This document shows, in pieces, positions 48,371 to 56,548 of a stretch of DNA of 56,548 nt. The stretch is from Pseudomonadota bacterium (GTDB taxonomy: Bacteria; Pseudomonadota; Alphaproteobacteria; Rhizobiales; Xanthobacteraceae), in NCBI GenBank assembly GCA_023422775.1, contig JAFAGM010000083.1, positions 1 through 56,548 of the forward strand, written 5' to 3'. The translations under genes were made by a program, and so were the position numbers. How positions within the stretch are numbered: the first letter of the stretch is position 1; every line of letters starts with the position of its first letter. The notes under the pieces were generated by a model. That model was not told the origin of the DNA. It worked only from the letters and a program-made list of their open reading frames with translations, and searched no databases.

Positions 48371-51300
48371 TCAGGTCGGCTTCAGCGCGTTATTGCCGAG
48401 ATCGAAATCGGCGATCTCCTTGGTCCGCTCCGAGCCGGCCTTGGCCTGGTGGTCGGTCGCCAGCCAGACATAGACCGCCGGCAGTACGAACAGCGTGAAC
48501 AGCGTGCCGATCGACATGCCGGCCACCACCACAAGGCCGATCGAGAAGCGGCTCGCCGCACCCGCGCCGGTCGCAGTCAGCAGCGGGATCAGGCCGGTGA
48601 CCATCGCCGCCGTCGTCATCAGGATCGGCCGCAGACGAATCCGCGCCGCCATTTCGATCGCGGATCGTTTGTCGAGACCTTCCTTGAGCTGGAGCTCGTT
48701 GGCGAACTCGACCATCAGGATGCCGTGCTTGGTGATGAGGCCGACCAGCGTCAGCAACCCGACCTGGGTATAGATGTTGATGGTTGCCACGCCGAAGAAC
48801 AGCGGGATCAAGGCGCCGACGATCGCCATGGGAACGCTGATCATGATCACCAGCGGATCCCTCAGGCTCTCGAACTGCGCCGCCAGCACCAGGAAGATGA
48901 TGATCAGCGCGAAGCCGAAGGTGATCGCGAGCTGATTGCCTTCCTGCACATACTGCCGGGAGTCGGCCAGATAGTCGTGCCCGAAGCCCGAGGGCAGCTT
49001 CTTCGCTTCGCCCTCCAGGAAGTCCACCGCCTGCCCGACAGTGACGCCCGGCATCGGCACCGCCGAGAAGGTCGCCGAGTTGAGCTGGTTGTAGTGCGTC
49101 AGCGAGTTCGGATCGGTGCCGGTCTCGATCGACACGATGGTCGACAGCGGCACCAGTTGCCCGGTGTTGGTCGGAACATAGTAGCCGCCGAGCGATTCCG
49201 GCGACAGCCGCATGCCGCGCGGCACCTGCGGGATCACCTGATAGGATCGTCCCTCGAGATTGAATCGGTTGACGTAGTTGCCGCCCAGCAGCGTCTGCAA
49301 CGTGGCGCCGACCTGGGCCATGTTGATGCCGAGATCGCTCGCCTTGGAACGGTCGATCGAGACGCGCACCACCGGCTGGTTGAAATCGAGATCGCTGTCG
49401 GAGACGATGAACAGGCCGCTCTTGCGCGCGGCGTCCTTCAGCTTCGCCATCTCGTCATAGACGGTCTGGAAGCCCGCGGTCGAGTTGATCACCATCTGTA
49501 TCGGCAGGCCGCCGGGGCCGCCCGGCAGCGGCGGCAGATTGAAGGCGAACGCCTGCACGCCTTCGATCTTCGAGAGCTCCGCCTGCACCAGCGGCTTCAA
49601 CTGGATCGAGGAGCGCTTGCGCTCGTCCCACGGCTTGAGCAGCATGCCGGCAATGCCGCCCTGCGGCCCGTTGATGCCGTTCAGGACGAAACGCAGGTCG
49701 GTCTCGGGAAACTTCTCGAACGCCTTGTCGAGCTTGTCGCCGTAGAAATCGACATAATCGATGTTGGCGTATTTCGGCGCCTTGGTCACCGAGAACACGA
49801 TACCCTGGTCTTCCTCGGGCGCGAGCTCCTTGGCCGTGTTCATGTAGAGAAAGCCGACCAGGCCGAGGATGGTCAGCGCGAACAGGCCGGTAATCGGACG
49901 ATAGTCGAGCGACCGGTCAAGCTGGCGGCCATACCAGCGCGTTATCGCACCGAACACCCGGTTGACCAGCTTTGCGAACCGCCCCTCCTCCGCGCTCTTC
50001 AGGAAGACCGAACACATCATCGGCGACAGCGTCAGCGCGATCACGCCCGACACGATCACCGAGCCCGCAAGCGTGAAGGCAAACTCGCGGAACAGCGAGC
50101 CGGTCAGGCCGCCGAGGAAGCCGATCGGCGCATACACCGCCGCCAGCGTGATCGTCATCGAGACCACGGGGCCGACGATTTCGCGCGCGCCCTGCAGCGA
50201 CGCCTGCACCGGTGATTTTCCCTCTTCGAGATGTCGATGGATGTTCTCGACCACCACGATGGCGTCGTCGACCACAAGCCCGATGGCGAGCACCATCGCC
50301 AGCAGCGTCAGCAGGTTGAAGCTGAAGCCCATCATCAGCATCAGGCTGCAGACGCCGATCAGCGACAGCGGAATCGTGACCACGGGGATGATCACCGAGC
50401 GGAACGAGGCCAGGAACAGGAAGATCACGACCACGACGATCAGGACCGCCTCGATCAGCGTGTTCTTCACCTCGTCGATCGAGGACTGAATGAACTTGGT
50501 GGAATCATAGGCCACCTTCATTTTCATCGATGGCGGCAGGTTGCGCTCGATCTCCGGCATCAACGCGCGCACGCCCTTGACCAGCGTCAGCGGATTGCCT
50601 TGCGGGGTCGCCTGCACGCCGATGAAGATCGCGCGCTCGCCGCTGAAGGCGACGCTCGCGTCCGAGCTTTGAGCAGCGAGTTCGACGGTGGCAACATCCT
50701 CGATCCGCACGAAGCCACCGTCCTTGGACTTGACGATCATCCTCTTGAACTGATCGAGGTTCCTCAAGTCGGTGTTGGTCTGCACGTTCGAGACGATGAG
50801 GTAGCCCTTGGCCTGGCCGGCCGCGGCCTGGAAGTTGTTGGCGGCGATCGCCGCTGCCACGTCATTTGGTGAAACGCCGCGTCCCGCCATCCGCACCGGA
50901 TCGAGCCACAGCCGCATCGCAAAAGTTTGCCCGCCGAGAATGTCGGCGGAAGCCACGCCGTCGACCGTCGACAGCACCGGCTGCACCACGCGCGTGAGGT
51001 AGTCGGAGATCGCCGAGCCTGAGAGCTCGTCGCTGGAGAAACCAAGATACATCACGGCCGTGGTCTGGCCGGTCGTCTTGGTCACGATCGGGTCGTTGGA
51101 TTCTTTCGGGATCAGGTATTTGACCGAGTTCGTCTTGGCCAACACTTCGGTCAGCGCCTGGTTCGGATCGAAATTGAGCTTGATGTAGACCTGAATCGTG
51201 CTGGTGCCCTGCACCGATGACGAGGTGATATAGTCGACGCCCTCGGCGGACGCGATCGCCTGCTCGATCGGCGTGGTGATGAAGCCCTGGATCAGGTTGG

Positions 51301-51466
51301 CCGACGCGCCAGGATAGACGGTGGTGACGTTGATCACCGTGTTCGACAGTTTTGGATATTGTCGGATCGGCAATACGCTGGCGGCCCGCAAACCGATCAG
51401 GAGGATCAGCAGGCTGACAACGACCGCCAGGATCGGACGCTTGATGAAGATATCGGTAAAAACCAT
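48371..51466 (-). CDS. RND efflux pump, inner-membrane transporter (HAE1/AcrB family)
   Basis: 1031 aa, full RND length, with ATG at 51466 (a GTG one codon earlier is possible). N-terminal TDIFIKRPILAVVVSLLILL and IRQYPKLSNTVINVTTVYPGA; the TM4 proton-relay motif LAIGLVVDDAIVVVENIHRH is intact, and the second half shows VGLITKHGILMVEFANELQ and RPILMTTAAMVTGLIPLL. It pumps lipophilic compounds from the cell with the MFP encoded upstream and an outer-membrane channel that is not in this window. It is the last gene of the tetR-MFP-RND operon and is followed by a terminator. Confidence 0.95.
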   Translation of the reverse strand: MVFTDIFIKRPILAVVVSLLILLIGLRAASVLPIRQYPKLSNTVINVTTVYPGASANLIQGFITTPIEQAIASAEGVDYITSSSVQGTSTIQVYIKLNFDPNQALTEVLAKTNSVKYLIPKESNDPIVTKTTGQTTAVMYLGFSSDELSGSAISDYLTRVVQPVLSTVDGVASADILGGQTFAMRLWLDPVRMAGRGVSPNDVAAAIAANNFQAAAGQAKGYLIVSNVQTNTDLRNLDQFKRMIVKSKDGGFVRIEDVATVELAAQSSDASVAFSGERAIFIGVQATPQGNPLTLVKGVRALMPEIERNLPPSMKMKVAYDSTKFIQSSIDEVKNTLIEAVLIVVVVIFLFLASFRSVIIPVVTIPLSLIGVCSLMLMMGFSFNLLTLLAMVLAIGLVVDDAIVVVENIHRHLEEGKSPVQASLQGAREIVGPVVSMTITLAAVYAPIGFLGGLTGSLFREFAFTLAGSVIVSGVIALTLSPMMCSVFLKSAEEGRFAKLVNRVFGAITRWYGRQLDRSLDYRPITGLFALTILGLVGFLYMNTAKELAPEEDQGIVFSVTKAPKYANIDYVDFYGDKLDKAFEKFPETDLRFVLNGINGPQGGIAGMLLKPWDERKRSSIQLKPLVQAELSKIEGVQAFAFNLPPLPGGPGGLPIQMVINSTAGFQTVYDEMAKLKDAARKSGLFIVSDSDLDFNQPVVRVSIDRSKASDLGINMAQVGATLQTLLGGNYVNRFNLEGRSYQVIPQVPRGMRLSPESLGGYYVPTNTGQLVPLSTIVSIETGTDPNSLTHYNQLNSATFSAVPMPGVTVGQAVDFLEGEAKKLPSGFGHDYLADSRQYVQEGNQLAITFGFALIIIFLVLAAQFESLRDPLVIMISVPMAIVGALIPLFFGVATINIYTQVGLLTLVGLITKHGILMVEFANELQLKEGLDKRSAIEMAARIRLRPILMTTAAMVTGLIPLLTATGAGAASRFSIGLVVVAGMSIGTLFTLFVLPAVYVWLATDHQAKAGSERTKEIADFDLGNNALKPT

Positions 51467-51528
51467 CACAAATTATCCCGGTGAATCCAGCAGTCCCTGG
51501 CGCGGTCTCGTTTCCACAACTTTCGCTG

Positions 51529-51550
51529 CGCGGCCCCCTCGGGGGCCGCG
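51529..51550 (-). other. Intercistronic hairpin between MFP and RND genes
   Basis: CGCGGCCCC (51529-51537) pairs with GGGGCCGCG (51542-51550) around a 4-nt loop. It starts 8 bp after the MFP stop and no T-run follows. A mRNA-processing or translational-balance element is the simplest reading. Confidence 0.55.
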
Positions 51551-51557
51551 TTCGTGA

Positions 51558-52751
51558 TCAGTAGCGCGGCGGCTTCGCCGGTATCGGCGGTGTCGGATCG
51601 GTCGAGATCGTGACCGGCGATCCGGACTGCAGCTTGAGCTGCCCCACCGACACGACGCGGTCGCCATCCTTCAAGCCCTTGGTGATCTCGGCGCGTCCGT
51701 CGAAGCGCTTGCCGGTCTGCACGAAGGTGCGCGTGACGATCAGGCCGGTCTTGCCGTCCTCCTCCTTCTTTTCGCTGACGAGGTAGACGGAATCGCCATA
51801 GAGCGTGTAGTCGACCGCGGTCTCCGGCACGGTGATGGCCGGCGGCTTGTCCGGCAGCACCACGGTCGTGGTCACGAACATGCCGGGCTTGAGGATCTTG
51901 TCCGGATTCTGGATCGTCGCCTGCACGCGAATGTTGCGCGTGTCGGTGGCGATCTGCGGCTCGATCGTGGTGATCTTGCCCTCGAAGGTCCGGCCCGGAT
52001 AGGCATCGACGGCGAGACGGACAGTCTGGCCGACCTTGAGCTGGCCGGAGTCCTTCTCCGTCACGGTGAAGTTCGCAAACAGCACCGAGAGATCCGTCAG
52101 CGAAACAATCTGCGTGCCCGCGGTCAGGTATTGTCCGACCTCGACGCGGCGAACGCCGAGTTCGCCGTCGAACGGCGCCCGCACCAGCTTCTGCGAGATG
52201 ATGGCTTCCGTCTTGGCGATGCTGGCGCTGGCCTGGTCGAACGCGGCCTGCGCGGTATCCACCGTCGCCTGCGGCCCGACCTGGCGCTCCATCAGTTGCC
52301 TGGCGCGGTCGAGCGTAATCTGCGCCACGCGCTGCTGGGCCCTGAAGTTGGCAAGGTCGCCCTGGTCCGGGCCGTCGAACAGTTGCACCAGCGGCGTGCC
52401 CTTTTTCACGCTGGCACCCGCCGTGAACATGATGTCGGTGATACGTCCGTTGACGTCGGAGGTGACGTTGACCTGATGCACGGCGGCGAGATCGCCAACC
52501 GCGGTCAGAAGATTCGGAATGGTTTCGGCCTTCGCCGTCGCGACATTCACCAGGGTCGGCGGCGGCTTGTTGTTCGCGAAGAACTGCTCGATCATCTTGC
52601 CGCGGAAATAGTTGAACCAGACCAGGCCGCCAACCAGCAGGGCCAGCAGCGATCCCACGACGATGAACCAGCGCACAAGTCGCACCGGTCGCTTGTGCGG
52701 CTTGTCGACGATCGGCTTGCCCGACAGCTTGGGTTCAGTCACGATATTCAT
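51558..52751 (-). CDS. RND efflux periplasmic adaptor (membrane fusion protein)
   Basis: 397 aa from the ATG at 52751, one base after the tetR stop; an in-frame GTG three codons earlier overlaps tetR. It has one N-terminal membrane anchor (WFIVVGSLLALLVGGLVWFNYF), the lipoyl halves (VNVTSDVNGRITDIMFTAGA and KLVRAPFDGELGVRRVEVGQ), a coiled coil between them (RAQQRVAQITLDRARQLMER) and the beta-barrel domain with GQTVRLAVDAYPGRTFEGKI. There is no lipobox Cys. It couples the RND pump to an outer-membrane channel. Confidence 0.94.
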   Translation of the reverse strand: MNIVTEPKLSGKPIVDKPHKRPVRLVRWFIVVGSLLALLVGGLVWFNYFRGKMIEQFFANNKPPPTLVNVATAKAETIPNLLTAVGDLAAVHQVNVTSDVNGRITDIMFTAGASVKKGTPLVQLFDGPDQGDLANFRAQQRVAQITLDRARQLMERQVGPQATVDTAQAAFDQASASIAKTEAIISQKLVRAPFDGELGVRRVEVGQYLTAGTQIVSLTDLSVLFANFTVTEKDSGQLKVGQTVRLAVDAYPGRTFEGKITTIEPQIATDTRNIRVQATIQNPDKILKPGMFVTTTVVLPDKPPAITVPETAVDYTLYGDSVYLVSEKKEEDGKTGLIVTRTFVQTGKRFDGRAEITKGLKDGDRVVSVGQLKLQSGSPVTISTDPTPPIPAKPPRY

Positions 52752-52752
52752 G

Positions 52753-53454
52753 TCATGCACTTTCTGCAGTTACCGATTGTCCCGAATTCGGCGACAGCTC
52801 GCAATCCAGATGAGAAGCAATAGCGGCCTCGTGGAGCCCGATGCCGCGCAATATGAATCGGCAGAGCTGATGCTCCAGATCGTTAGCGTTGCCGTAGGCA
52901 AGACAGGGCACGGGCGGAAGCCTCGTCAGCGCCGCCATCAGCACGGTGTGGTGGGCGAACCAGAACAGATTGAGCGGGTGGCTGCCGATCCGCACCGCGT
53001 CGCCGGCCGTCACCGCGCGATCGATCGACGCCGAAAACACCGGTCCGATCAGGCCGCCAACCTTGTCGTAGAGCAGCCGTGCGAACTCCCCGTCGTCGAG
53101 GTGGCTCGTCGTCATCAGCCGCAGCCGCTGCGCTTCCTCCTGATCCGACCCGTCCGATACCGTAACAAAATACCCGACCATGCCCTTGACCAATGCAACG
53201 AGCGTCGCGGTCGACGGCTCCTGGCCGAGCAGGTGCGCAAAGTCAGGATCGGCCTCGCACTCCTCCGCAAGGATCTCGGCATAGAGCGCAGCCTTGGACG
53301 GGAAGTGCTTGAACAGCAGGCCTTCCGAAATGGCCGCGGCGGCCGCCACGCTCTTGGTCGTGGTGCCGGCAAAGCCGTTACGGGCGAAGCATCGCTTGGC
53401 GGCGCTCAAAATCAATTGACGCCGCAGATCACTGGTCATGCGCAGGGTAGACAT
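52753..53454 (-). CDS. TetR-family transcriptional regulator
   Basis: 233 aa. N-terminal helix-turn-helix around 12-60: LILSAAKRCFARNGFAGTTT, KSVAAAAAISEGLLFKHFPS and KAALYAEIL. The C-terminal ligand domain is variable as usual. It is the first gene of the efflux operon and sits 1 bp before the MFP start. A perfect 16-bp palindrome 6 bp upstream of its start codon is the likely operator, giving autoregulation and control of the pump. It may also control the divergent P450. A start five codons in is possible. Confidence 0.93.
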   Translation of the reverse strand: MSTLRMTSDLRRQLILSAAKRCFARNGFAGTTTKSVAAAAAISEGLLFKHFPSKAALYAEILAEECEADPDFAHLLGQEPSTATLVALVKGMVGYFVTVSDGSDQEEAQRLRLMTTSHLDDGEFARLLYDKVGGLIGPVFSASIDRAVTAGDAVRIGSHPLNLFWFAHHTVLMAALTRLPPVPCLAYGNANDLEHQLCRFILRGIGLHEAAIASHLDCELSPNSGQSVTAESA

Positions 53455-53460
53455 AGGCGC

Positions 53461-53476
53461 GTGAGTAATTACTCAC
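53461..53476. promoter_or_regulatory. Perfect 16-bp palindrome (probable TetR operator)
   Basis: GTGAGTAATTACTCAC at 53461-53476 is fully symmetric, AT-rich in the centre and sits 7-22 bp before the tetR ATG. Its length and place fit a TetR-family operator that blocks the pump operon. Nothing else of note is in the gap up to 53660. Confidence 0.82.
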
Positions 53477-53667
53477 CTGTACGCTGTCAAGGATACACTG
53501 CAACGCACCATTTAAATTCCGACGCAGCGCGACGGCGAGATCACACTCGCATCGCCTTGTTTACACGATCTTTTCTCCAGATTCTCACCCTCGCTTTTGC
53601 GGGCTCATCACACATCGCCCGCAACTCCGACGCGCCGCGGACGGAGCCTGGAACCCCGCGCGCCGGC

Positions 53668-53696
53668 TTGACGTCGCGCTGGGAACGCGGTTTACG
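53668..53696 (+). promoter_or_regulatory. Predicted sigma-70-type promoter for the P450 gene
   Basis: TTGACG (53668-53673) and TTTACG (53691-53696) with a 17-bp spacer, 66 bp upstream of the P450 ATG. TACGAT two bases later is an alternative -10. It is about 190 bp away from the TetR palindrome, so direct repression of this promoter by the same site would need looping or a second site. Confidence 0.4.
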
Positions 53697-53761
53697 ATAG
53701 TTGCATGCGCGACTAATTGGCTGGTCGCTCGTTTGTCCATCTTCATTTGAGAGCGACAGGC

Positions 53762-54982
53762 ATGACTGCAGACACGCGCGAGCTGGCGGCGACCTTCGAC
53801 CTCGAGAAGCTGACGCCGGAATTCTATGCCAACCCCTACCCGACCTATCGTGCGCTACGGGAAACCGACCCGGTCAAGCGGCTGCCGAACGGTTCGTACT
53901 TCCTGACGCGCTACAATGATCTCGTCGCCGCCTACAAGAACACCAGGACCTTCTCTTCCGACAAGAAGAAGGAGTTCGCGCCGAAATATGGCGACTCACT
54001 GCTTTATGAACATCACACCACCAGCCTCGTCTTCAACGATCCCCCGGCCCATACCCGTGTCCGCCACCTGATCATGGGTGCGCTGTCGCCGCGAGCGATC
54101 GCCGGCATGGAACCCGACCTCGTCAGGCTGGTGGATCGCCTGCTCGACGCCATCGCCGCCAGGGGCAAGGTCGACCTGATCGACGACTTCGCCGCCGCGA
54201 TCCCGATCGAAGTCATCGGCAATCTGCTCGACGTGCCGGAGGACGAACGCGAACCCCTGCGCGACTGGTCGCTTGCCATTCTCGGCGCGCTGGAGCCGGT
54301 GGTCGCACCTGACGTGTTCGCCCGCGGCAACAAGGCAGTGAAGGATTTTCTCTCCTACCTCGAGGGGCTGGTGGCGCGGCGACGCGCCAGGCCCGGCAAT
54401 CCCGACCACGACGTGCTGACCCGGCTGATCCAGGGCGAAAGCAACGGCGAGCGGCTGACCGAGAAGGAACTGCTGCACAACTGCATCTTCCTGCTCAATG
54501 CCGGCCACGAGACCACCACCAACCTGATCGGCAACGGCCTCGTCGCGCTGCTGGATCATCCGAGCGAAAAGCAGCGGCTGATCGGGGATCCCGGGCTGAT
54601 CAAGACCGCGGTCGAGGAAATACTGCGCTACGAGAGTTCCAATCAGCTCGGCAACCGCATGACGGTCGAGCCGCTCGAACTCGGCGGCATCGCGATGCCC
54701 GCGGGCACGCCGGTCACGCTGTGCATCGGCGCGGCCAACCGCGACCCCGCGCAATTCCCCGATCCGGAACGTCTTGATGTCGGCCGCACGCCGAACCGGC
54801 ACCTGGCCTTCGGCACCGGCGCGCATCAATGCGCCGGGATGGCGCTGGCGCGGCTCGAAGGCGCGGTTGCGATCTCGCGTTTTCTGGCGCGGTTTCCGGA
54901 CTACGCGCTATCAGGCGCGCCGGTGCGCGGCGGCCGGGTTCGCTTCAGGGGATTTTTGAGCGTGCCGTGCGAGGTCGGTTAG
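53762..54982 (+). CDS. Cytochrome P450, soluble bacterial (class I-type)
   Basis: 406 aa from the ATG at 53762. I-helix AGHETT (247-252), ExxR at 286-289 (EEILR), and heme loop FGTGAHQCAG (350-359) with Cys357. The start has the typical DLEKLTPEFYANPYPTYRAL. Such P450s take electrons from a ferredoxin and ferredoxin reductase, neither of which is next to this gene. It is divergent from tetR-MFP-RND. Substrate unknown. Its 3' end overlaps the convergent small-protein gene by 4 bp. Confidence 0.95.
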   Translation: MTADTRELAATFDLEKLTPEFYANPYPTYRALRETDPVKRLPNGSYFLTRYNDLVAAYKNTRTFSSDKKKEFAPKYGDSLLYEHHTTSLVFNDPPAHTRVRHLIMGALSPRAIAGMEPDLVRLVDRLLDAIAARGKVDLIDDFAAAIPIEVIGNLLDVPEDEREPLRDWSLAILGALEPVVAPDVFARGNKAVKDFLSYLEGLVARRRARPGNPDHDVLTRLIQGESNGERLTEKELLHNCIFLLNAGHETTTNLIGNGLVALLDHPSEKQRLIGDPGLIKTAVEEILRYESSNQLGNRMTVEPLELGGIAMPAGTPVTLCIGAANRDPAQFPDPERLDVGRTPNRHLAFGTGAHQCAGMALARLEGAVAISRFLARFPDYALSGAPVRGGRVRFRGFLSVPCEVG

Positions 54983-55359
54983 TTGCCGGCGGTGTTGAAG
55001 CGGGAAAGATCGCAGTCGCGCTCTGCATATTTCACCCGGCGAAGTCCCTCGCGGTCCTCGACCACCGTCGGCTTGCAGCGCTCGCGCCAGGCCGCTTCCT
55101 TGACTTCGTCGGCCTTCTTCTCTTCCGCCGTCCGCTGAATGACCTTGATCGTGGCGCGGCCGCCCACGGCGAAATTGGTCTGCTGACTGGGAAGCAGCGG
55201 GCCGCCGTTGGCGATCGCTGCGGCCTTGGCGTTCTGGTAGATCTGCTCCGCCCTGGCCGCCTGGGAGGCAGCCCCCGCGCTGCCGTGATCCATCGCAAAC
55301 TGCGCGGATGCCGACGAGGCTGACGCTACGACGATCGAGATCGCGATGAGGATACGCAT
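54979..55359 (-). CDS. Small secreted hypothetical protein with two C-terminal cysteines
   Basis: 126 aa from the ATG at 55359. The signal peptide is MRILIAISIVVASASSASAQ with an ASA cleavage site. The mature part has an Ala-rich helix (AASQAARAEQIYQNAKAAAI) and ends with RERCKPTVVEDREGLRRVKY and AERDCDLSRF. I do not recognise a family. The C-terminal block is shared with the protein at 55487-55777 (CKP, D-EG, YA, C). The two genes lie on the same strand, 127 bp apart. Confidence 0.78.
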   Translation of the reverse strand: MRILIAISIVVASASSASAQFAMDHGSAGAASQAARAEQIYQNAKAAAIANGGPLLPSQQTNFAVGGRATIKVIQRTAEEKKADEVKEAAWRERCKPTVVEDREGLRRVKYAERDCDLSRFNTAGN

Positions 55360-55486
55360 TTCAACAGCCTCTTTGGAATGAATGCCGCCGGAAGAATGGC
55401 CCGGCAAGCATTGAGGCTGCGTAAAACAGCGTGGCTAACCGCGCTGCAATTTTATGCTTAAAACTTTAGCCAAAGGGTGCGCGAAT

Positions 55487-55777
55487 TCATTCGCTGCGGC
55501 CGAACTCGCAGCCCTTCCTGGCGTAAACCAGGCGCACGACGCCTTCGCTGTCGAAGGTGCGCTGCGGCTTGCAGAACGCTTCCCACTTTTCGATGCTGGC
55601 GCGCCTTGCCTTTTCATCTTCCTTTTCCTGGGCGAGGTCACGCGGCGGATCGTCCAGATAGGTCGTCGTGCAGAGCTGGCCGAAGAACTTGCTGTAGGTG
55701 CATCGCTCCACGACCTGCCATGCCTGCGCCGACGTCGACGCGAGGGCAAGAACTGCAATTGCGTAAATGATTTTCAT
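55487..55777 (-). CDS. Small secreted hypothetical protein, related at the C-terminus to the previous one
   Basis: 96 aa from the ATG at 55777 (four codons after a GTG/ATG alternative). Signal peptide MKIIYAIAVLALASTSAQA. The mature protein has two further cysteines near its start (VVERCTYSKFFGQLCTTTYL), a charged helix (LAQEKEDEKARRASIEKWE) and ends EAFCKPQRTFDSEGVVRLVY and ARKGCEFGR. Four cysteines suggest disulfides in the periplasm. I do not recognise a family. The 233-bp gap to the next gene upstream holds no gene I can support. Confidence 0.78.
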   Translation of the reverse strand: MKIIYAIAVLALASTSAQAWQVVERCTYSKFFGQLCTTTYLDDPPRDLAQEKEDEKARRASIEKWEAFCKPQRTFDSEGVVRLVYARKGCEFGRSE

Positions 55778-56010
55778 GTTGACGCTCATCGCTGCGGAGA
55801 CATTCTCCGTGCGAAACAGCTAGCGCCCGTAAACATGCAGGCGCAACGGTAACCCTTTGTTAAGCTGAATACACGCGGAAAAGGTTAAATCTGGAACCGG
55901 CCAACTGTCGCTTCTCGCGACACTATTCGAAAAATCACGCGCGGTAGTGCAGATACGGGACAACATCGTCCGTCATTGAAACAGCGAACGCCCGGTCTCG
56001 TTTCTGTCTG

Positions 56011-56548
56011 TCAGACCACCGTCCGATGCCGTTCGATGCAGGTCCGCATCACCTCGTCGATCGGCTTCTCCCACCAGTCGTTGGAAAAGATTTCGATCTC
56101 GGAATAGCCGGAAAAACCCTGCGACTCGACCGCCGCCCGCACGGATTTGATGTCGATGACGCCGTCGCCCATCATGCCGCGGTCGTTGAGAATGTCCCTG
56201 GTCGGCACCAGCCAGTCGCAGACGTGAAATGCGAGCAGGCGATCCTTCCCTGCGCGCGCGATCTGCGGCATCAACTCCGGATCCCACCAGATGTGATAGA
56301 CATCGAGCGCAAGGCCGAGCGCGCCGGTGCGCTGCGGATCGAGCTGGTCGCAGATATCCAGCGCTTGCTTCGTCGTATTCACGCAGGCGCGATCGGCAGC
56401 ATAGGCCGGATGCAGCGGCTCGATTGCAAGCGGCATGCTGGCCTGCCTTGCATACTCCATCATCTCGGCGATGGCGTCATGGACCTGCGTGCGTGCCGCA
56501 GCGCTGTCCTTTGAGACCGCGCTTCCCGGCCGCGAATATTTCGGCAGG
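56011..56548 (-). CDS. Sugar-phosphate isomerase/epimerase (xylose isomerase-like TIM barrel), 3' part
   Basis: 179 codons are in the window and the frame stays open to the right edge, so the start is missing. Features of the AP-endonuclease/xylose isomerase-like TIM barrel are PLAIEPLHPAYAADRACVNT, GLALDVYHIWWDPELMPQIA, LLAFHVCDWLVPTRDILNDR, GMMGDGVIDIKSVRAAVESQ and YSEIEIFSNDWWEKPIDEV; the E, D, H and E ligands of the metal site are present. It probably isomerises or epimerises a sugar or inositol-type compound. Operon context lies outside the window. Confidence 0.88.
   Translation of the reverse strand, partial: LPKYSRPGSAVSKDSAAARTQVHDAIAEMMEYARQASMPLAIEPLHPAYAADRACVNTTKQALDICDQLDPQRTGALGLALDVYHIWWDPELMPQIARAGKDRLLAFHVCDWLVPTRDILNDRGMMGDGVIDIKSVRAAVESQGFSGYSEIEIFSNDWWEKPIDEVMRTCIERHRTVV

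Noticed and set aside
48221..50215. A 664-codon plus-strand open frame opposite the RND pump gene
   Set aside because: Shadow of the RND coding region: low-complexity, His/Arg/Gln-rich, no recognisable domain.
55848..55863. CtrA-like box (TTAA-N7-TTACC on the minus strand) upstream of a small secreted protein gene
   Set aside because: One mismatch to the TTAA-N7-TTAAC pattern, single copy, and the gene has no cell-cycle link; too weak to list as a site.

Overview
The window looks like chromosome of a slow-growing alphaproteobacterium of the Bradyrhizobium/Rhodopseudomonas/Afipia group. The reasons are the high-GC coding bias, many small ABC-transporter and catabolic operons, a phasin with a class III-type PHA synthase, a P450-BM3-like fusion, and two abundant families of palindromic intergenic repeats (called A and B here) of a kind I associate with these genomes. 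Genus is an inference. I see no rRNA, tRNA, CRISPR array, transposase or phage gene; this is ordinary metabolic chromosome with dense repeats.

1-11.6 kb: a branched-chain-amino-acid-type ABC importer (SBP, LivH, LivM and the first codons of LivG, minus strand), a DUF1445 protein, and a divergent LysR regulator with a perfect 12-bp inverted repeat in front of it. The regulator is followed by an M20-family N-carbamoyl/ureide amidohydrolase and a D-2-hydroxyacid dehydrogenase. Next come a tartrate/D-malate-type dehydrogenase, an SDR that has lost most of its catalytic residues, a decayed alpha/beta-hydrolase fragment and an amidase. 11.7-15.6 kb: an alpha/beta-hydrolase-OsmC fusion, a YeeE/YedE sulfur transporter, a quinone-oxidoreductase-like protein and a GIY-YIG protein.

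16-23 kb: a phenylacetate gene set on the minus strand in transcription order paaX, paaA, paaB, paaC, paaD, paaE, paaI, paaK. It encodes the ring-1,2-epoxidase, the thioesterase, the CoA ligase and the regulator. The lower-pathway genes are not here, and three of the junctions are filled with palindromic repeats. 23-37.5 kb: a lipid and storage-polymer neighbourhood. It holds two paralogous alpha/beta hydrolases, DUF445, a phasin, GNAT, a PhaC with an unusually short PhaE-like partner, another hydrolase, a spermidine-synthase-like methyltransferase fold, a CYP102 (P450-reductase fusion), an epoxide hydrolase, a WS/DGAT acyltransferase and a small DUF6489-type protein.

37.6-48.2 kb: a DadA-like FAD oxidoreductase divergent from a complete dipeptide/oligopeptide ABC importer (SBP, two permeases, two ATPases). 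The importer genes continue into a gamma-glutamyltransferase with no signal peptide and a DUF1028 protein; a possible CnbZ-type deaminase lies convergently. Together these suggest import of gamma-glutamyl or D-amino-acid-containing peptides, cytoplasmic hydrolysis and oxidative deamination. 48.3-55 kb: a TetR-MFP-RND efflux operon with a perfect 16-bp palindrome in front of tetR, divergent from a soluble class I-type P450. 55-56.5 kb: two small secreted proteins with related C-termini, and the 3' part of a sugar-phosphate isomerase/epimerase-like gene that runs off the right edge.

No single stretch is an obviously new defence or mobile system. The best candidates for undescribed biology are the LivKHM/DUF1445/M20/hydroxyacid-dehydrogenase module, the GGT/DUF1028/CnbZ-like peptide module, and the mini-PhaE PHA synthase in its lipid neighbourhood.
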